DNA from: Bradyrhizobium sp. SZCCHNS1050
GTDB taxonomy: Bacteria; Pseudomonadota; Alphaproteobacteria; Rhizobiales; Xanthobacteraceae
Assembly (NCBI RefSeq): GCF_032484785.1
Contig: NZ_JAUETR010000001.1
Span: 2,421,501 to 2,485,500 of the forward strand
DNA length: 64,000 nucleotides
Reading direction: 5' to 3'
Of the stretch, positions 36,758 to 49,489 are shown in pieces. The position numbers and the translations under genes are program-made. The notes below the pieces were generated by a model that was not told the origin of the DNA, searched no databases, and worked only from the letters and a program-made list of their open reading frames with translations. Each line of letters opens with the position of its first letter. Within the stretch, counting starts at the first letter, position 1.

Positions 36758-37165
36758 TCAATGCAGCGCAGTCGTATTGAGCTGCTGCTGGATCGTCTTG
36801 AAGTGATCGAGCCGCTCGATCGCGCGATCGAGCTCGTTGCCTTGCTTCTCGTTCAGCTTGGATTCCATGCCGGCGATCTCGGCCGCGAAAGCTGTCTGGT
36901 CGAGCTCCTTCAGCGACGTGGCGACGTCGGCGAGAACCGTCAGACCCTTGTCCGAGATCTCGGCAAGGCCGCCGAGCACGATGATCTTCTGCTGCGATCC
37001 GCCTGATGTCACCGTCAGGATACCCGGCCGCAGCGTCGCCACGAACGGCGCATGCCCGGCGAGCACGCCGAAATCACCCTCCTGGCCGGGAACGTCGACC
37101 TGGTCGACCTCGCCCGAGAAGGCGATCTTTTCCGGCGAGACGAGATCGAAATGGAAAGTAGCCAT
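36758..37165 (-). CDS. atpC: ATP synthase F1 epsilon subunit
   Basis: 135 residues. [23 protein letters not shown], the [19 protein letters not shown] sandwich strand and the helical tail ([23 protein letters not shown]) are typical. It links the catalytic head to the rotor and can inhibit hydrolysis. It is the last gene of atpHAGDC. The 97-bp spacer to atpD carries an inverted heptamer array. Confidence 0.96.
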   Translation of the reverse strand: MATFHFDLVSPEKIAFSGEVDQVDVPGQEGDFGVLAGHAPFVATLRPGILTVTSGGSQQKIIVLGGLAEISDKGLTVLADVATSLKELDQTAFAAEIAGMESKLNEKQGNELDRAIERLDHFKTIQQQLNTTALH

Positions 37166-37175
37166 TGGGAAACCT

Positions 37176-37260
37176 GCGAATAGCGAATAGCGAATGGCGA
37201 GTAGTGAAGGAGGAAGCAGCGAACAGCTCGTCTATTCGCTACTCCTTATCCGCTAATCGC
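37176..37260. repeat. Inverted arrays of a 7-bp tandem repeat in the atpD-atpC spacer
   Basis: Four tandem units GCGAATA, GCGAATA, GCGAATG, GCGAGTA (37176-37203) are mirrored by TATTCGC, TACTCCT, TATCCGC, TAATCGC (37233-37260). The two arrays could pair into a long imperfect hairpin in the mRNA just before the atpC ribosome binding region. Confidence 0.75.
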
Positions 37261-37262
37261 CC

Positions 37263-38777
<1,515 letters not shown>

Positions 38778-38800
38778 TCAACGGGCGCTGCGCGATCCGG

Positions 38801-39679
38801 CTAGACCGCCTCGGCGCCCGAAATGATTTCGATCAGTTCCTTGGTGATCATCGCCTGACGCGTGCGGTTGTAGATCAGCGTCTGCTTGCGGATCATCTCG
38901 CCGGCGTTGCGCGTGGCGTTGTCCATGGCCGACATCTGCGCACCGTAGAACGAGGCGTTGTTTTCGAGCAGTGCGCGGAAGATCTGCACCGCGAGATTGC
39001 GCGGCAGCAATCCAGCCAGGATCTCGTCCTCTTCCGGCTCGTATTCGTAAGGCGCCAGCGGCGCCGCATTGGCCGGGCGCGCTTCGACCACCAGCGGAAT
39101 GATCTGCTGAGCGGTCGGGATCTGCGCGATCACCGAGCGGAAGCGCGAGTAGAACAGGGTGCAGACGTCGAATTCGCCGGCCTCGAAGCGGGCAATCACC
39201 TTCTTGGCGATCTCGTCGGCATTGGCGAAGCCGATCTGGCGCACGGAGCGCAGGTCCATGTGCTCGACGATCTGCTTGTCGAACTGGCGGCGAAGCTGCT
39301 CATAACCCTTGCGGCCAACGCAGAAGAACTTCACCTCCTTGCCCTGGTTCATCAGGGCGAGCGCACGCTCGCGCGCCAGGCGGACGATCGAGGAGTTGAA
39401 CGCGCCAGACAGGCCGCGCTCGCCGGTGCAGACCAGCAGCAGGTGCACCTGATCGCGACCGGTGCCCGCCAACAGCTTCGGGCCGCCGGCGGAGGCGATG
39501 GTGGCGCTCGCGATGTTGGAGATCACGGCGTCCATCTTCTCGGCATAGGGACGCGCCGCTTCGGCCGCCTGCTGCGCGCGGCGCAGCTTGGAGGCGGCGA
39601 CCATCTGCATGGCCTTGGTGATCTTCTGCGTCGCCTTGGTCGAGGCGATGCGGACCCGCATGTCTTTCAGTGACGCCAT
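38801..39679 (-). CDS. atpG: ATP synthase F1 gamma subunit
   Basis: 292 residues. [36 protein letters not shown] (N-terminal axle helix) and the C-terminal axle ([43 protein letters not shown]) are diagnostic. An alpha-proteobacterial insertion is visible around residues 195-215. It forms the central rotating stalk. It lies between atpA and atpD with a hairpin-bearing 155-bp upstream spacer. Confidence 0.97.
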   Translation of the reverse strand: MASLKDMRVRIASTKATQKITKAMQMVAASKLRRAQQAAEAARPYAEKMDAVISNIASATIASAGGPKLLAGTGRDQVHLLLVCTGERGLSGAFNSSIVRLARERALALMNQGKEVKFFCVGRKGYEQLRRQFDKQIVEHMDLRSVRQIGFANADEIAKKVIARFEAGEFDVCTLFYSRFRSVIAQIPTAQQIIPLVVEARPANAAPLAPYEYEPEEDEILAGLLPRNLAVQIFRALLENNASFYGAQMSAMDNATRNAGEMIRKQTLIYNRTRQAMITKELIEIISGAEAV

Positions 39680-39743
39680 TGTTCGTCTAGCTCACCCCGG
39701 CGGCCGATCCGTTGAAGACCCGACCGCTCAACCCTGAGATTGG

Positions 39744-39770
39744 TCATGCCCGGCCTGGCGCCGGGCATGA
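39744..39770. repeat. Intergenic palindrome between atpA and atpG
   Basis: TCATGCCCGGC/GCCGGGCATGA, an 11-bp perfect stem with loop CTGGC. It is followed by another GC-rich palindrome (GCCGGCCGGAGCCGGC) near 39810. This kind of hairpin is scattered in Bradyrhizobium intergenic DNA. Confidence 0.7.
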
Positions 39771-39834
39771 GATGTCACGTTGTCCCACCCCGAAGGGCGT
39801 GGATCGCCGGCCGGAGCCGGCCACGACCTCGCGA

Positions 39835-41927
<2,093 letters not shown>

Positions 41928-42576
41928 AGACGTGCTCTTTTTATATGCGCCCAACCCACAAGAGGGACACCGGCGCGCCGCTGCGGCGCAAACCAGCTAA
42001 GCCCTTGGAATTCAAGCAGGACTTTGATTTTCGATCGCCGCGAGAGCAGCTTGATCACGAAAAGCGGCGCTTTGCTAACATAGCGTACGCGCAGCCGCAA
42101 CAAGCGGCGGCCCGCTATTCGGCACCTTGTTGCCGCGCCGCGGTCGGAGCCTACGCGCGGTCCAACGGACTCGCTTGATGGCCGCCCGCGCGCGCCCGCC
42201 CCCGATACCAGTCACTCAGCGCAAGGTTCCAGCTGTTGCTGCATGGCCGCCATGCTGGTTTGGCCTTGACTCCCGTCGGCGGTGCCCGGCGGCCGCCGAC
42301 CAGCCCGCACCGACATTACTTGCTGACATCTTGGCATCCTAAGTGAGAACTTAACTCAACAGTATTTTGAAGTATTTGATCGTTAATAAACCGTTAACGC
42401 GGTGGATTACGGAATTTTCCGTGATGAGTAGACCGCGATGCAAGATGTTTCGATCAGAGCGGAACAATTTCTACTGCCCCATTCACGCCTCATTGCCCCA
42501 CCAAACGGCGCGCGCCTCAACACCTGACGGGGGTCCACTGGCCGCAGAACGCGGCAATACTGTTCGAGGGACATAG
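41928..42576. other. Intergenic region between the atp operon and rlpA
   Basis: 649 bp between divergent genes. It must hold the atp operon promoter on the minus strand, which I cannot place with confidence. The part at 42340-42480 is AT-rich and holds the CtrA-type site at 42383-42397. The part at 42120-42330 is GC-rich with no recognised feature. Confidence 0.5.
42383..42397 (+). promoter_or_regulatory. Candidate CtrA binding site upstream of rlpA
   Basis: TTAATAAACCGTTAA followed by C: an exact TTAA-N7-TTAAC match in an AT-rich stretch, 180 bp before the rlpA start. RlpA acts at the division septum, a process CtrA commonly controls in alphaproteobacteria. Confidence 0.6.
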
Positions 42577-43125
42577 ATGCTGAAACTGAAGAACCTCTCG
42601 GCTGGCAAGATCGCCGGCTCGCGCACCGCGCTCGCCGTTGCCGTGACGCTGATCGTCGGCGGCAGCGCCACCGAAGCCTCGGCCCGGTCCAGGCACCACC
42701 ATCACCACGCTCGCCACCACCATCATCACATGGCGCGCCATGCTGCTCAGCCCGCGGCCGACTCGTTTTCGAACGGATGGTCGTCCAACGGCTCCTCGTG
42801 GATGAACTCCAACGCAGCGGTCACGCCGTCGTCCGGCACCGGCCGCACTTTCTCCGGCATGGCGTCGTACTACGGCAACGAGTCCGGCAGCCGCACCGCC
42901 TCCGGCCAGCGCATGAACGCCAACGCGATGACCTGCGCTCACCGCTCGCTGCCGTTCGGCACCAAGCTGCGCGTGACCCATGGCGGCAACAGCGTCATCG
43001 TCACCGTCAACGACCGCGGCCCGTTCATCCGCGGCCGGGTGCTCGACCTGTCGACCGGCGCAGCCCGCGCCATCGGCCTGACCCGCGCCGGCGTCGGCCG
43101 CGTCACCGCCGAAGTCGTGTCGTAA
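42577..43125 (+). CDS. rlpA: RlpA-type septal lipoprotein-like protein with His-rich N-terminal segment
   Basis: 182 residues. A signal peptide ends at EASA (about 36). Next comes a segment of two runs of five histidines (about 40-51). The double-psi beta-barrel (about 93-180) follows: GMASYYGNESGSRTASGQRMN, LPFGTKLRVT, VTVNDRGPFIRGRVLDLSTGAARAIGL. RlpA proteins bind or cleave denuded glycan at the septum. The essential Asp of NDRGPF is present. No SPOR domain and no obvious lipobox are seen, so the lipoprotein nature is uncertain. ATG 42577. Confidence 0.9.
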   Translation: MLKLKNLSAGKIAGSRTALAVAVTLIVGGSATEASARSRHHHHHARHHHHHMARHAAQPAADSFSNGWSSNGSSWMNSNAAVTPSSGTGRTFSGMASYYGNESGSRTASGQRMNANAMTCAHRSLPFGTKLRVTHGGNSVIVTVNDRGPFIRGRVLDLSTGAARAIGLTRAGVGRVTAEVVS

Positions 43126-43144
43126 GATACCCGATCTTTCCGCG

Positions 43145-43225
43145 CGTCATTGCGAGGAGCGAAGCGACGAAGCAATCCAGAGTCCCAACCCGGCCCTGGA
43201 TTGCTTCGCTGCGCTCGCAATGACG
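43145..43225. repeat. REP-like inverted repeat
   Basis: Arms at 43145-43180 (CGTCATTGCGAGGAGCGAAG...) and 43196-43225 (...GCGCTCGCAATGACG) are inverted copies separated by 15 bases. This is a very widespread intergenic repeat in alphaproteobacteria. It lies between convergent rlpA and priA and may serve as a terminator for both. Confidence 0.85.
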
Positions 43226-43237
43226 GTGGAGAGAGCG

Positions 43238-45448
43238 CTACAAGAAGCTCTGCGGGTCGACGTCGACCTCGAGCTTGAGATTGCCCTTGGGCTTCTCGGC
43301 ATGCGCCAGCCAGTGGCGCAGATAATCCGACAGGTCGAAATTGCGCGCCGACTTGAGCAGCAGCCGGAAGCGGTAGCGGCCCTTGATCACCGCGAGCGGC
43401 GCCTCAGCCGGGCCGAGCAGCAGCACACCCTCCTCACGCGGCGCTGACGCGACCAGCCGGCGGGCGAAGCCTTCGGCAGTAGGCCGATCCCCCGCCGAGA
43501 TGATCAGGCTCGCCAGCCTGCCGAACGGCGGATAGCCGGTGCGCTCGCGCGCGTCGATCTCGCTGGTGTAGAACGCCTCGCGGTCGCAGGCGACCAGCGC
43601 CTTCATGACGGGGTGCTCGGGCTGGTGGGTCTGCAGATAGCCGCGACCCCGCCCCTGCTCGCGGCCGGCGCGGCCGATCACCTGGTTCAAGAGCTGCCAG
43701 GTGCGCTCGGCGGCGCGCGGATCGCCATTGCCGAGGCCGAGATCGGCATCGACCACCCCGACCAGATTGAGCCGCGGAAAGTTGTGGCCCTTGGCGACGA
43801 GCTGGGTGCCGATGATGAGGTCGACGCGGCCTTCGGCGATCTCGGTCAGCTCGGCGCGCATGGTTTCGATCGAGGTGATCAGGTCGCTCGACAGCACCAT
43901 GCTGCGCGCCTCAGGAAACAGCGCCGCCGCCTCCTCCTGCAGCCGCTCCACGCCGGGCCCCACCGCGACCAGCGATTCCTCGGCCGCGCAATGCGGGCAG
44001 GTCGGCGGCCGCGGCATCGAGAACCCGCAATGGTGACAGACCAGCCGCTGACGGAAACGATGATCGACCAGCCACGCGTCGCAGATGGTGCAGGCGAAGC
44101 GATGGCCGCAGGCGCGGCACAGGGTCAGCGGCGCATAGCCGCGGCGGTTCAGGAACAGCAGCGCCTGCTCGCCGCGCTCGATCGCGGTGCGGATCTCACC
44201 CGCCAGCCGCGGCGAGATGTAGCGGCCGCGCGGCGGCGGCTCGCGCCGGAGATCAATGGCCTCGATATGCGGCATGTGCTGGCCGCCGAACCGCGACGGC
44301 AGCGCGACGCGCTGATAGCGGCCCTTGCGAGCATTGACCTCGGTCTCGACCGAGGGGGTGGCCGAGGCCAGCACCACCGGAAATTTGGCGATGTGGCCGC
44401 GCACCACCGCCATGTCGCGGGCGTGGTAATGCGCGCCCTCGTCCTGCTTGTAGGCCTGATCGTGCTCCTCATCGACGACGATCAGGCCGAGATCGGCATA
44501 GGGCAGGAACAACGCCGAGCGGGCGCCGACCACGACCGGCGCCTCGCCGGCGGCGATCGCCGCCCAGTTGCGCTGGCGCGTGCGCGGGGTCAGCTCGGAA
44601 TGCCATTCCAGCGGCCGCACGCCGAAGCGGCGCGAGAAGCGGTCGAGGAACTGGCCGGTGAGCGAAATCTCAGGCATCAGGATCAGCGACTGCCGGCCGC
44701 GGCGGACGGTCTCGGCGACCGCCTCGAAATAGACTTCGGTCTTGCCGGAGCCGGTGACGCCGTCGAGCAGCGCGACCTGGAAGCCGCCATCGGCGGCCAG
44801 CGCCCGCATCGCCGCGACGCCGGCCAGCTGCGCGTCGAAGAACTCGGGCTGCGCGAACGACGGATCGGGCGCCGGCGGCGGCAGCGCACGCGGCATCGCC
44901 TCGACCGTGAGGGTCCTCTCGTCGACCAGGCCGTCGATCACGCTGCTGGAGACGCCGATCTCGCGGACGAGGTCGGACTTTCCATGCAGCAGACCGTCTG
45001 ACACCGCCTCGATGACCCGCCGCCGCGCCGGCGTCAGCCGCTTGGGCGGCTCGCCGACCAGGCGGACGCCGAGCCGGACACGCTCCGGGCCAAGATGCTC
45101 GCCCATGCGCAGGCACATCCGCAGCACCATGCCACGCGGCGACAGCGTGTAATTCGCGACCCAGTCGACCAGCGAGCGCAGCTCCGGCTTGAGGGGCGGC
45201 ACCTCGAGCTTCTCGCTGACGTCCTTGAGCCGGTTGTGCAGCCGCGGATCCGGATTGGCATTCTCCGCCCACACCACCGCCAGTACCTCGCGCGGCCCGA
45301 GCGGCACGCCGACGATATCGCCCGGCTTCAGATCCATGCCGCGCGGCACGCGGTAGGAATAGGTGTGGTCGAGCGCGACCGGAACCAGCACGTCGACCAC
45401 GCCGGTCGTGCTGGCTGCACCTGGAAAGAGGTCGGTCGCGCGGTCCAT
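43238..45448 (-). CDS. priA: Primosomal protein N' (replication restart helicase PriA)
   Basis: 736 residues from ATG 45448. A 3'-DNA-binding domain (VVDVLVPVALDHTYSYRVP) is followed by Walker A GVTGSGKTEVYF and the DEEH box (VVDEEHDQAYKQDEG). A cysteine-rich zinc region starts at CRACGHRFACTIC and continues to CPHC. Helicase motifs IIGTQLVAKGHNFP and QVIGRAGREQGRG complete the core. It restarts stalled forks by reloading the primosome. The frame stays open to 45613, but the extra 55 residues are not PriA-like. Confidence 0.96.
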   Translation of the reverse strand: MDRATDLFPGAASTTGVVDVLVPVALDHTYSYRVPRGMDLKPGDIVGVPLGPREVLAVVWAENANPDPRLHNRLKDVSEKLEVPPLKPELRSLVDWVANYTLSPRGMVLRMCLRMGEHLGPERVRLGVRLVGEPPKRLTPARRRVIEAVSDGLLHGKSDLVREIGVSSSVIDGLVDERTLTVEAMPRALPPPAPDPSFAQPEFFDAQLAGVAAMRALAADGGFQVALLDGVTGSGKTEVYFEAVAETVRRGRQSLILMPEISLTGQFLDRFSRRFGVRPLEWHSELTPRTRQRNWAAIAAGEAPVVVGARSALFLPYADLGLIVVDEEHDQAYKQDEGAHYHARDMAVVRGHIAKFPVVLASATPSVETEVNARKGRYQRVALPSRFGGQHMPHIEAIDLRREPPPRGRYISPRLAGEIRTAIERGEQALLFLNRRGYAPLTLCRACGHRFACTICDAWLVDHRFRQRLVCHHCGFSMPRPPTCPHCAAEESLVAVGPGVERLQEEAAALFPEARSMVLSSDLITSIETMRAELTEIAEGRVDLIIGTQLVAKGHNFPRLNLVGVVDADLGLGNGDPRAAERTWQLLNQVIGRAGREQGRGRGYLQTHQPEHPVMKALVACDREAFYTSEIDARERTGYPPFGRLASLIISAGDRPTAEGFARRLVASAPREEGVLLLGPAEAPLAVIKGRYRFRLLLKSARNFDLSDYLRHWLAHAEKPKGNLKLEVDVDPQSFL

Positions 45449-45671
45449 GAGGGCGGAGATAGCCTTGCTCTGGCTGAAGCGAAAGCCGTCCGGCAAAGTT
45501 AGCGAACGGTAAAGGACGACAGTGCGATATACATGACTCGACGAGATGAGATCGAGCTGTTCCCGCGAGCGCCATTGCACTCCCTCTTCCCGATCTTGCG
45601 GGGAGAGGCGCAAACCGAGTTCGCGGCGATCGACAACGCTTCACAGCGACCCATCCGTGGGCACGGACGCC

Positions 45672-46667
45672 ATGACAAAGCAAACAGAGCCGACTCACGC
45701 GGACACGGACGAAGAGTCTGAGGCCACCGCCCTCCTCGGCGCCGACGAGGGCGTCGTCCAGGCCATGATGCAGTGGCTGGCGCATCTGCGTAGCGAGCGC
45801 CGGCTATCTCCGAAGACCGTGGAGGCTTATGCCCGCGACCTCCGGCAGTGCCTGCAATTCCTCTGCATCCATTGGGGCGAGCCGGTGACGCTGGTGCGCT
45901 TCGCGGGGCTGGAGGCCGCCGACATCCGCGCTTTCATGGCGATGCGCCGCGCCGACGACATCGCCGGACGTTCCCTGATGCGATCCTTGGCGGGCCTGCG
46001 CTCGTTCGGGCGCTTTCTGGAGCGCGAGGGCAAGGGCAAGGTCGGCGCCCTCTCAGGAATCCGCGCGCCAAAGATCGCCAAGAGCCTGCCGAAGCCGCTG
46101 CCGATGGACGCCGCCAAGCGCCTCGCCGATGCCGACGAGCGCGCCGGCGAGACCCGCGAGACCTGGGTGCTGGCACGCGACGCCGCGGTGATGGCGCTGC
46201 TGTATGGCTCCGGCCTGCGCATCTCCGAGGCGCTCGGGCTGAAACGCCGCGAAGTGCCGCGCCCCGGCGAAGGCGACGTGCTGGTGGTGACCGGCAAGGG
46301 CAACAAGACCCGGATGGTGCCGGTGCTGCAGAACGTGCTGCAGCTGATCGACGAGTATGCCAGGCTTTGCCCGTACCCGCTGCCTGCGGAGGGGCCGATG
46401 TTTCTCGGCGCCAAGGGCGGTCCGTTGAGCCCGCGCATCATCCAGCTCGCGATGGAGCGGCTGCGCGGCGCGCTGGGCCTGCCGGACAGCGCCACGCCGC
46501 ACGCGCTGCGCCATTCCTTCGCGACGCACCTGTTGTCGCGCGGCGGCGATCTGCGCGCGATCCAGGAGCTGCTCGGCCACGCCTCGCTGTCGACGACGCA
46601 GATCTATACCGGCATCGATTCGGAGCGCCTGCTGCAGGTCTACGCGTCAGCGCATCCGCGACGGTGA
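45672..46667 (+). CDS. xerC: Tyrosine recombinase XerC
   Basis: 331 residues. The SAM-like core-binding domain covers about 25-120. The catalytic domain keeps the full tyrosine set: Arg in YGSGLRISEAL, Lys in VTGKGNKTR, HxxR in HALRHSF, His in LLGHASLSTTQ and the nucleophile in IYTGI. It resolves chromosome dimers with XerD at dif. It is divergent from priA, a common arrangement in Rhizobiales. An N-terminal acidic extension of about 25 residues is present. ATG 45672 is used. Confidence 0.93.
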   Translation: MTKQTEPTHADTDEESEATALLGADEGVVQAMMQWLAHLRSERRLSPKTVEAYARDLRQCLQFLCIHWGEPVTLVRFAGLEAADIRAFMAMRRADDIAGRSLMRSLAGLRSFGRFLEREGKGKVGALSGIRAPKIAKSLPKPLPMDAAKRLADADERAGETRETWVLARDAAVMALLYGSGLRISEALGLKRREVPRPGEGDVLVVTGKGNKTRMVPVLQNVLQLIDEYARLCPYPLPAEGPMFLGAKGGPLSPRIIQLAMERLRGALGLPDSATPHALRHSFATHLLSRGGDLRAIQELLGHASLSTTQIYTGIDSERLLQVYASAHPRR

Positions 46668-46749
46668 CATTTTTCGTTCATATCGTTTCGCTTGCGCTGT
46701 CCCCCCGGTTCCGGCAATCGTCTTGGCAGCTTGATCCGGAGGGGAACAG

Positions 46750-47340
46750 ATGAGCGCACATGAGAGCATGGAGCATGCGGAGCATGCCGAGCATGCGTCC
46801 GGCGAAAACAAGAAGATCGCGCTGCTGATCGCCGTCATCGCCCTGTTCCTGGCCCTGTCCGAAACGCTCGGCAAGGGCGCGCAGACCGAATCGATCAGCA
46901 AGAACGTCGAGGCCTCGAATCTCTGGGCCTTCTTCCAGGCCAAGACCGTTCGCCGCACCGTGGTGCAGACCGCCGCCGAGCAGGGCAAACTGAGCTTGCC
47001 GGCGCTGCCTGACGAGGCGGCCAAGGCGGCGTTGCAGAAGCAGATCGACGATTGGCAGAAGAATGCCGCGCGCTATCGCTCCGAGCCCGAGACCGGCGAA
47101 GGCAGCGAGCAGTTGGCGGAGCGCGCCAAGCATGCCGAGCATGAGCGCGACGAGGCGACGGCGAAGTACCACCACTATGAGCTGGCGTCGGCTGCCTTCC
47201 AGATCGGCATCGTGCTGGCGTCGGCGACGATCATCACGGGAATGATCGTTCTGGCCTGGGCCTCCGGAGGGCTCGCGCTGATCGGTATTGCCATGACGCT
47301 GCTCGGCCTGTTCCAGCCGCATCTCTTGCATCTGCACTGA
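46750..47340 (+). CDS. DUF4337 family membrane protein with His/Glu-rich N-terminus
   Basis: 196 residues. It opens with MSAHESMEHAEHAEHASGENKK, coded by repeated GAGCATG units. One membrane span follows (about 22-40), then a long soluble helical part (45-140, with AKHAEHERDEATAKYHHYE) and two spans near the C-terminus (about 145-190). This is the DUF4337 layout; function unknown. The His-rich ends could bind metal, which is speculation. AGGGGAACAG precedes ATG 46750. Confidence 0.85.
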   Translation: MSAHESMEHAEHAEHASGENKKIALLIAVIALFLALSETLGKGAQTESISKNVEASNLWAFFQAKTVRRTVVQTAAEQGKLSLPALPDEAAKAALQKQIDDWQKNAARYRSEPETGEGSEQLAERAKHAEHERDEATAKYHHYELASAAFQIGIVLASATIITGMIVLAWASGGLALIGIAMTLLGLFQPHLLHLH

Positions 47341-47380
47341 GGTCAGCGACAGCAACTGGCTTGCGACGTCGCGACCACCA

Positions 47381-47911
47381 CTACCGCGCCTGCTGCACGC
47401 TCCTGCGGAAGCGCATGATCACGCGCAGCACGCGCGATGACCAGCCATCGGCATTGCCGTGGATGATCTCGCGGATGCGCTGCTTGATAGGATCGACCAG
47501 CGCCGCGGCTTTCCTGCGCAGCGCGAGCACGGCCTCGTAGAGCCACGCGAACCAGGACATCTGCAGCAGCTTGCTGCGCGTCACATCGAAGATGAAGGCG
47601 GTGACGCCGACACCGACGATCTTGCCGAACACGATCGTGGCCAGCGCAAACTTCCACTGCTGGTGCATCAAAAGCCACATGCCGATCAGCTTGAGCGGAA
47701 ACAGCAGCACGACCGGCACGACGAAGACGATCAGGGTCAGCGCCGGCGACAGGGTCTCGATGCGCGCGGCCAGCCAGTGCTTGAAGCTACGCAGCGGTAT
47801 CGCGGCGACGATGCGCGCCACGATCGGCTCGAGATGGTCCCACAGCCAGGCTTCGATCAGGAAGATGATCGCAAGCAGAACCCAGAACGGCTGAAGCAGG
47901 CGGCGCAGCAT
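47381..47911 (-). CDS. Hypothetical membrane protein
   Basis: 176 residues. It has an N-terminal span (LLQPFWVLLAIIFLIEAWLW), a central hydrophobic pair (about 60-100) and a basic amphipathic tail (RVIMRFRRSVQQAR). The sequence WDHLEPIVARIVAAIPLR recurs in similar rhizobial proteins. No family with known function recognised. It is convergent with the DUF4337 gene (40 bp apart) and separated from lpdA by 129 bp. Confidence 0.75.
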   Translation of the reverse strand: MLRRLLQPFWVLLAIIFLIEAWLWDHLEPIVARIVAAIPLRSFKHWLAARIETLSPALTLIVFVVPVVLLFPLKLIGMWLLMHQQWKFALATIVFGKIVGVGVTAFIFDVTRSKLLQMSWFAWLYEAVLALRRKAAALVDPIKQRIREIIHGNADGWSSRVLRVIMRFRRSVQQAR

Positions 47912-48040
47912 CGGACTCCATCTCCGCCAGGCCTCGCGGGTTGAGGCCGCTATGACGATACGACCTCGCGCCTTGCCGTTCGGTTCAGCGTCAAAAGCGG
48001 GCGTTTTGTCGCACCCACCGAAGGCGCCTCCGGGCGTCCA

Positions 48041-49444
48041 TCACATATGGATGGCCCGCTTACCCACCGCAAGCGCGGCTTCCTTCACGGCCTCCGACCG
48101 TGTCGGATGCGCGTGGCAGGTGCGCGCGAGATCCTCGGCAGAGCCACCGAACTCCATCAATACGGCGGCCTCGTGAATGATTTCCCCGGCCTCGCGGCCG
48201 ATGATATGGGCGCCGAGCACGCGATCCGTCTTCGCATCGGCTAGGATCTTCACGAAACCGTCAGTGGTCTGGTTGACCTTGGAACGGCCATTCGCGGTAA
48301 ACGGAAACTTCCCGACGGTATAGGCGACGCCGGCCTGCTTCAGCTCGTCCTCGGTCTTGCCGACGGAGGCCACTTCGGGCGTCGTGTAGACCACGCCTGG
48401 AATGACGTCGTAGTTCACGTGCCCGGCCTGGCCCGCGAGGATCTCGGCCACCGCGACGCCCTCGTCCTCCGCCTTGTGCGCGAGCATCGGCCCTGCAACG
48501 ACGTCGCCGATGGCGTAGACACCGGGCACGCTGGTCGCGAAATGATGGTCGATCTGGACGCGGCCGCGGTTGTCGAGCGCGACGCCCGCTTCCTGCAGCC
48601 CGAGTCCCTCGGTGTAGGGCACGCGGCCGATCGCCACGAGCACCACGTCGGCTTCGATCTTCTCGGCCGCGCCGCCGGCCGCCGGCTCGATCATGGCCGA
48701 GAGCGTCGTGCCAGAGGTGTCGACACCGGTCACCTTGGCGCCGAGCTTGAACGCAAAGCCCTGCTTCTCGAGGATGCGCTGAAACTGTTTTGCGATCTCG
48801 CCATCCATGCCGGGCAGGATGCGGTCGAGGAATTCGACCACGGTGACCTTGGCGCCGAGGCGGCGCCACACCGAGCCGAGTTCGAGCCCGATCACGCCGG
48901 CGCCGACCACCAAGAGCGTCGAAGGTACCTTGTCCAGCGACAGCGCTCCGGTCGAGGACACGATGCGCTTCTCATCGATCTCGATGCCCTTGAGCCGCGC
49001 GATGTCCGAGCCCGTTGCGATCACGATGTTCTTGGTCTCGACGGTCTGCACGGCGCCGTCATTTCCGGTGACCTGCAGCTTGCCGGTGCCGAGGATCTTG
49101 CCCCTGCCCACGAGCACGTCGATCTTGTTCTTCTTCATCAGGAACTCGACGCCCTTGACGTTGCCGTCAATGCCCTGCTGCTTGAAGTTCATCATCGCCG
49201 GCAGATCGATCTCGGGCTGGGGCACCTTGATGCCCATCTTGGCGAAGGAGTGCCCGGCTTCCTCGAACAGCTCCGAGGCGTGCAGCAGCGCCTTCGACGG
49301 CATGCAGCCGACATTGAGACAGGTGCCGCCGAGGGTGGCGTTCTTCTCGACCACGGCCACCTTCATGCCGAGCTGTGCTGCGCGGATGGCGCAAACATAA
49401 CCACCGGGTCCGGTGCCGATGACGACGAGATCGTAGGATGCCAT
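48041..49444 (-). CDS. lpdA: Dihydrolipoyl dehydrogenase (E3)
   Basis: 467 residues. The FAD site is [20 protein letters not shown], the redox disulfide [15 protein letters not shown], the NAD site [20 protein letters not shown], and the C-terminal catalytic [15 protein letters not shown]. It reoxidises the lipoyl groups of 2-oxoglutarate dehydrogenase. It closes the mdh-sucCDAB operon after an SDR gene. It may also serve other lipoyl complexes. Confidence 0.97.
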   Translation of the reverse strand: MASYDLVVIGTGPGGYVCAIRAAQLGMKVAVVEKNATLGGTCLNVGCMPSKALLHASELFEEAGHSFAKMGIKVPQPEIDLPAMMNFKQQGIDGNVKGVEFLMKKNKIDVLVGRGKILGTGKLQVTGNDGAVQTVETKNIVIATGSDIARLKGIEIDEKRIVSSTGALSLDKVPSTLLVVGAGVIGLELGSVWRRLGAKVTVVEFLDRILPGMDGEIAKQFQRILEKQGFAFKLGAKVTGVDTSGTTLSAMIEPAAGGAAEKIEADVVLVAIGRVPYTEGLGLQEAGVALDNRGRVQIDHHFATSVPGVYAIGDVVAGPMLAHKAEDEGVAVAEILAGQAGHVNYDVIPGVVYTTPEVASVGKTEDELKQAGVAYTVGKFPFTANGRSKVNQTTDGFVKILADAKTDRVLGAHIIGREAGEIIHEAAVLMEFGGSAEDLARTCHAHPTRSEAVKEAALAVGKRAIHM

Positions 49445-49489
49445 GATCGAATGTTCCGTAAGCTTGCAAGTCAGAGATAGCGACGGTCG

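Noticed and set aside
43145..43225. Novel regulatory palindrome after rlpA
   Set aside because: The ATTGCGAG...CTCGCAAT wording is a well-known dispersed alphaproteobacterial repeat.
45449..45613. N-terminal extension of PriA
   Set aside because: The frame is open, but the 55 residues are unlike PriA and would run into the xerC leader.
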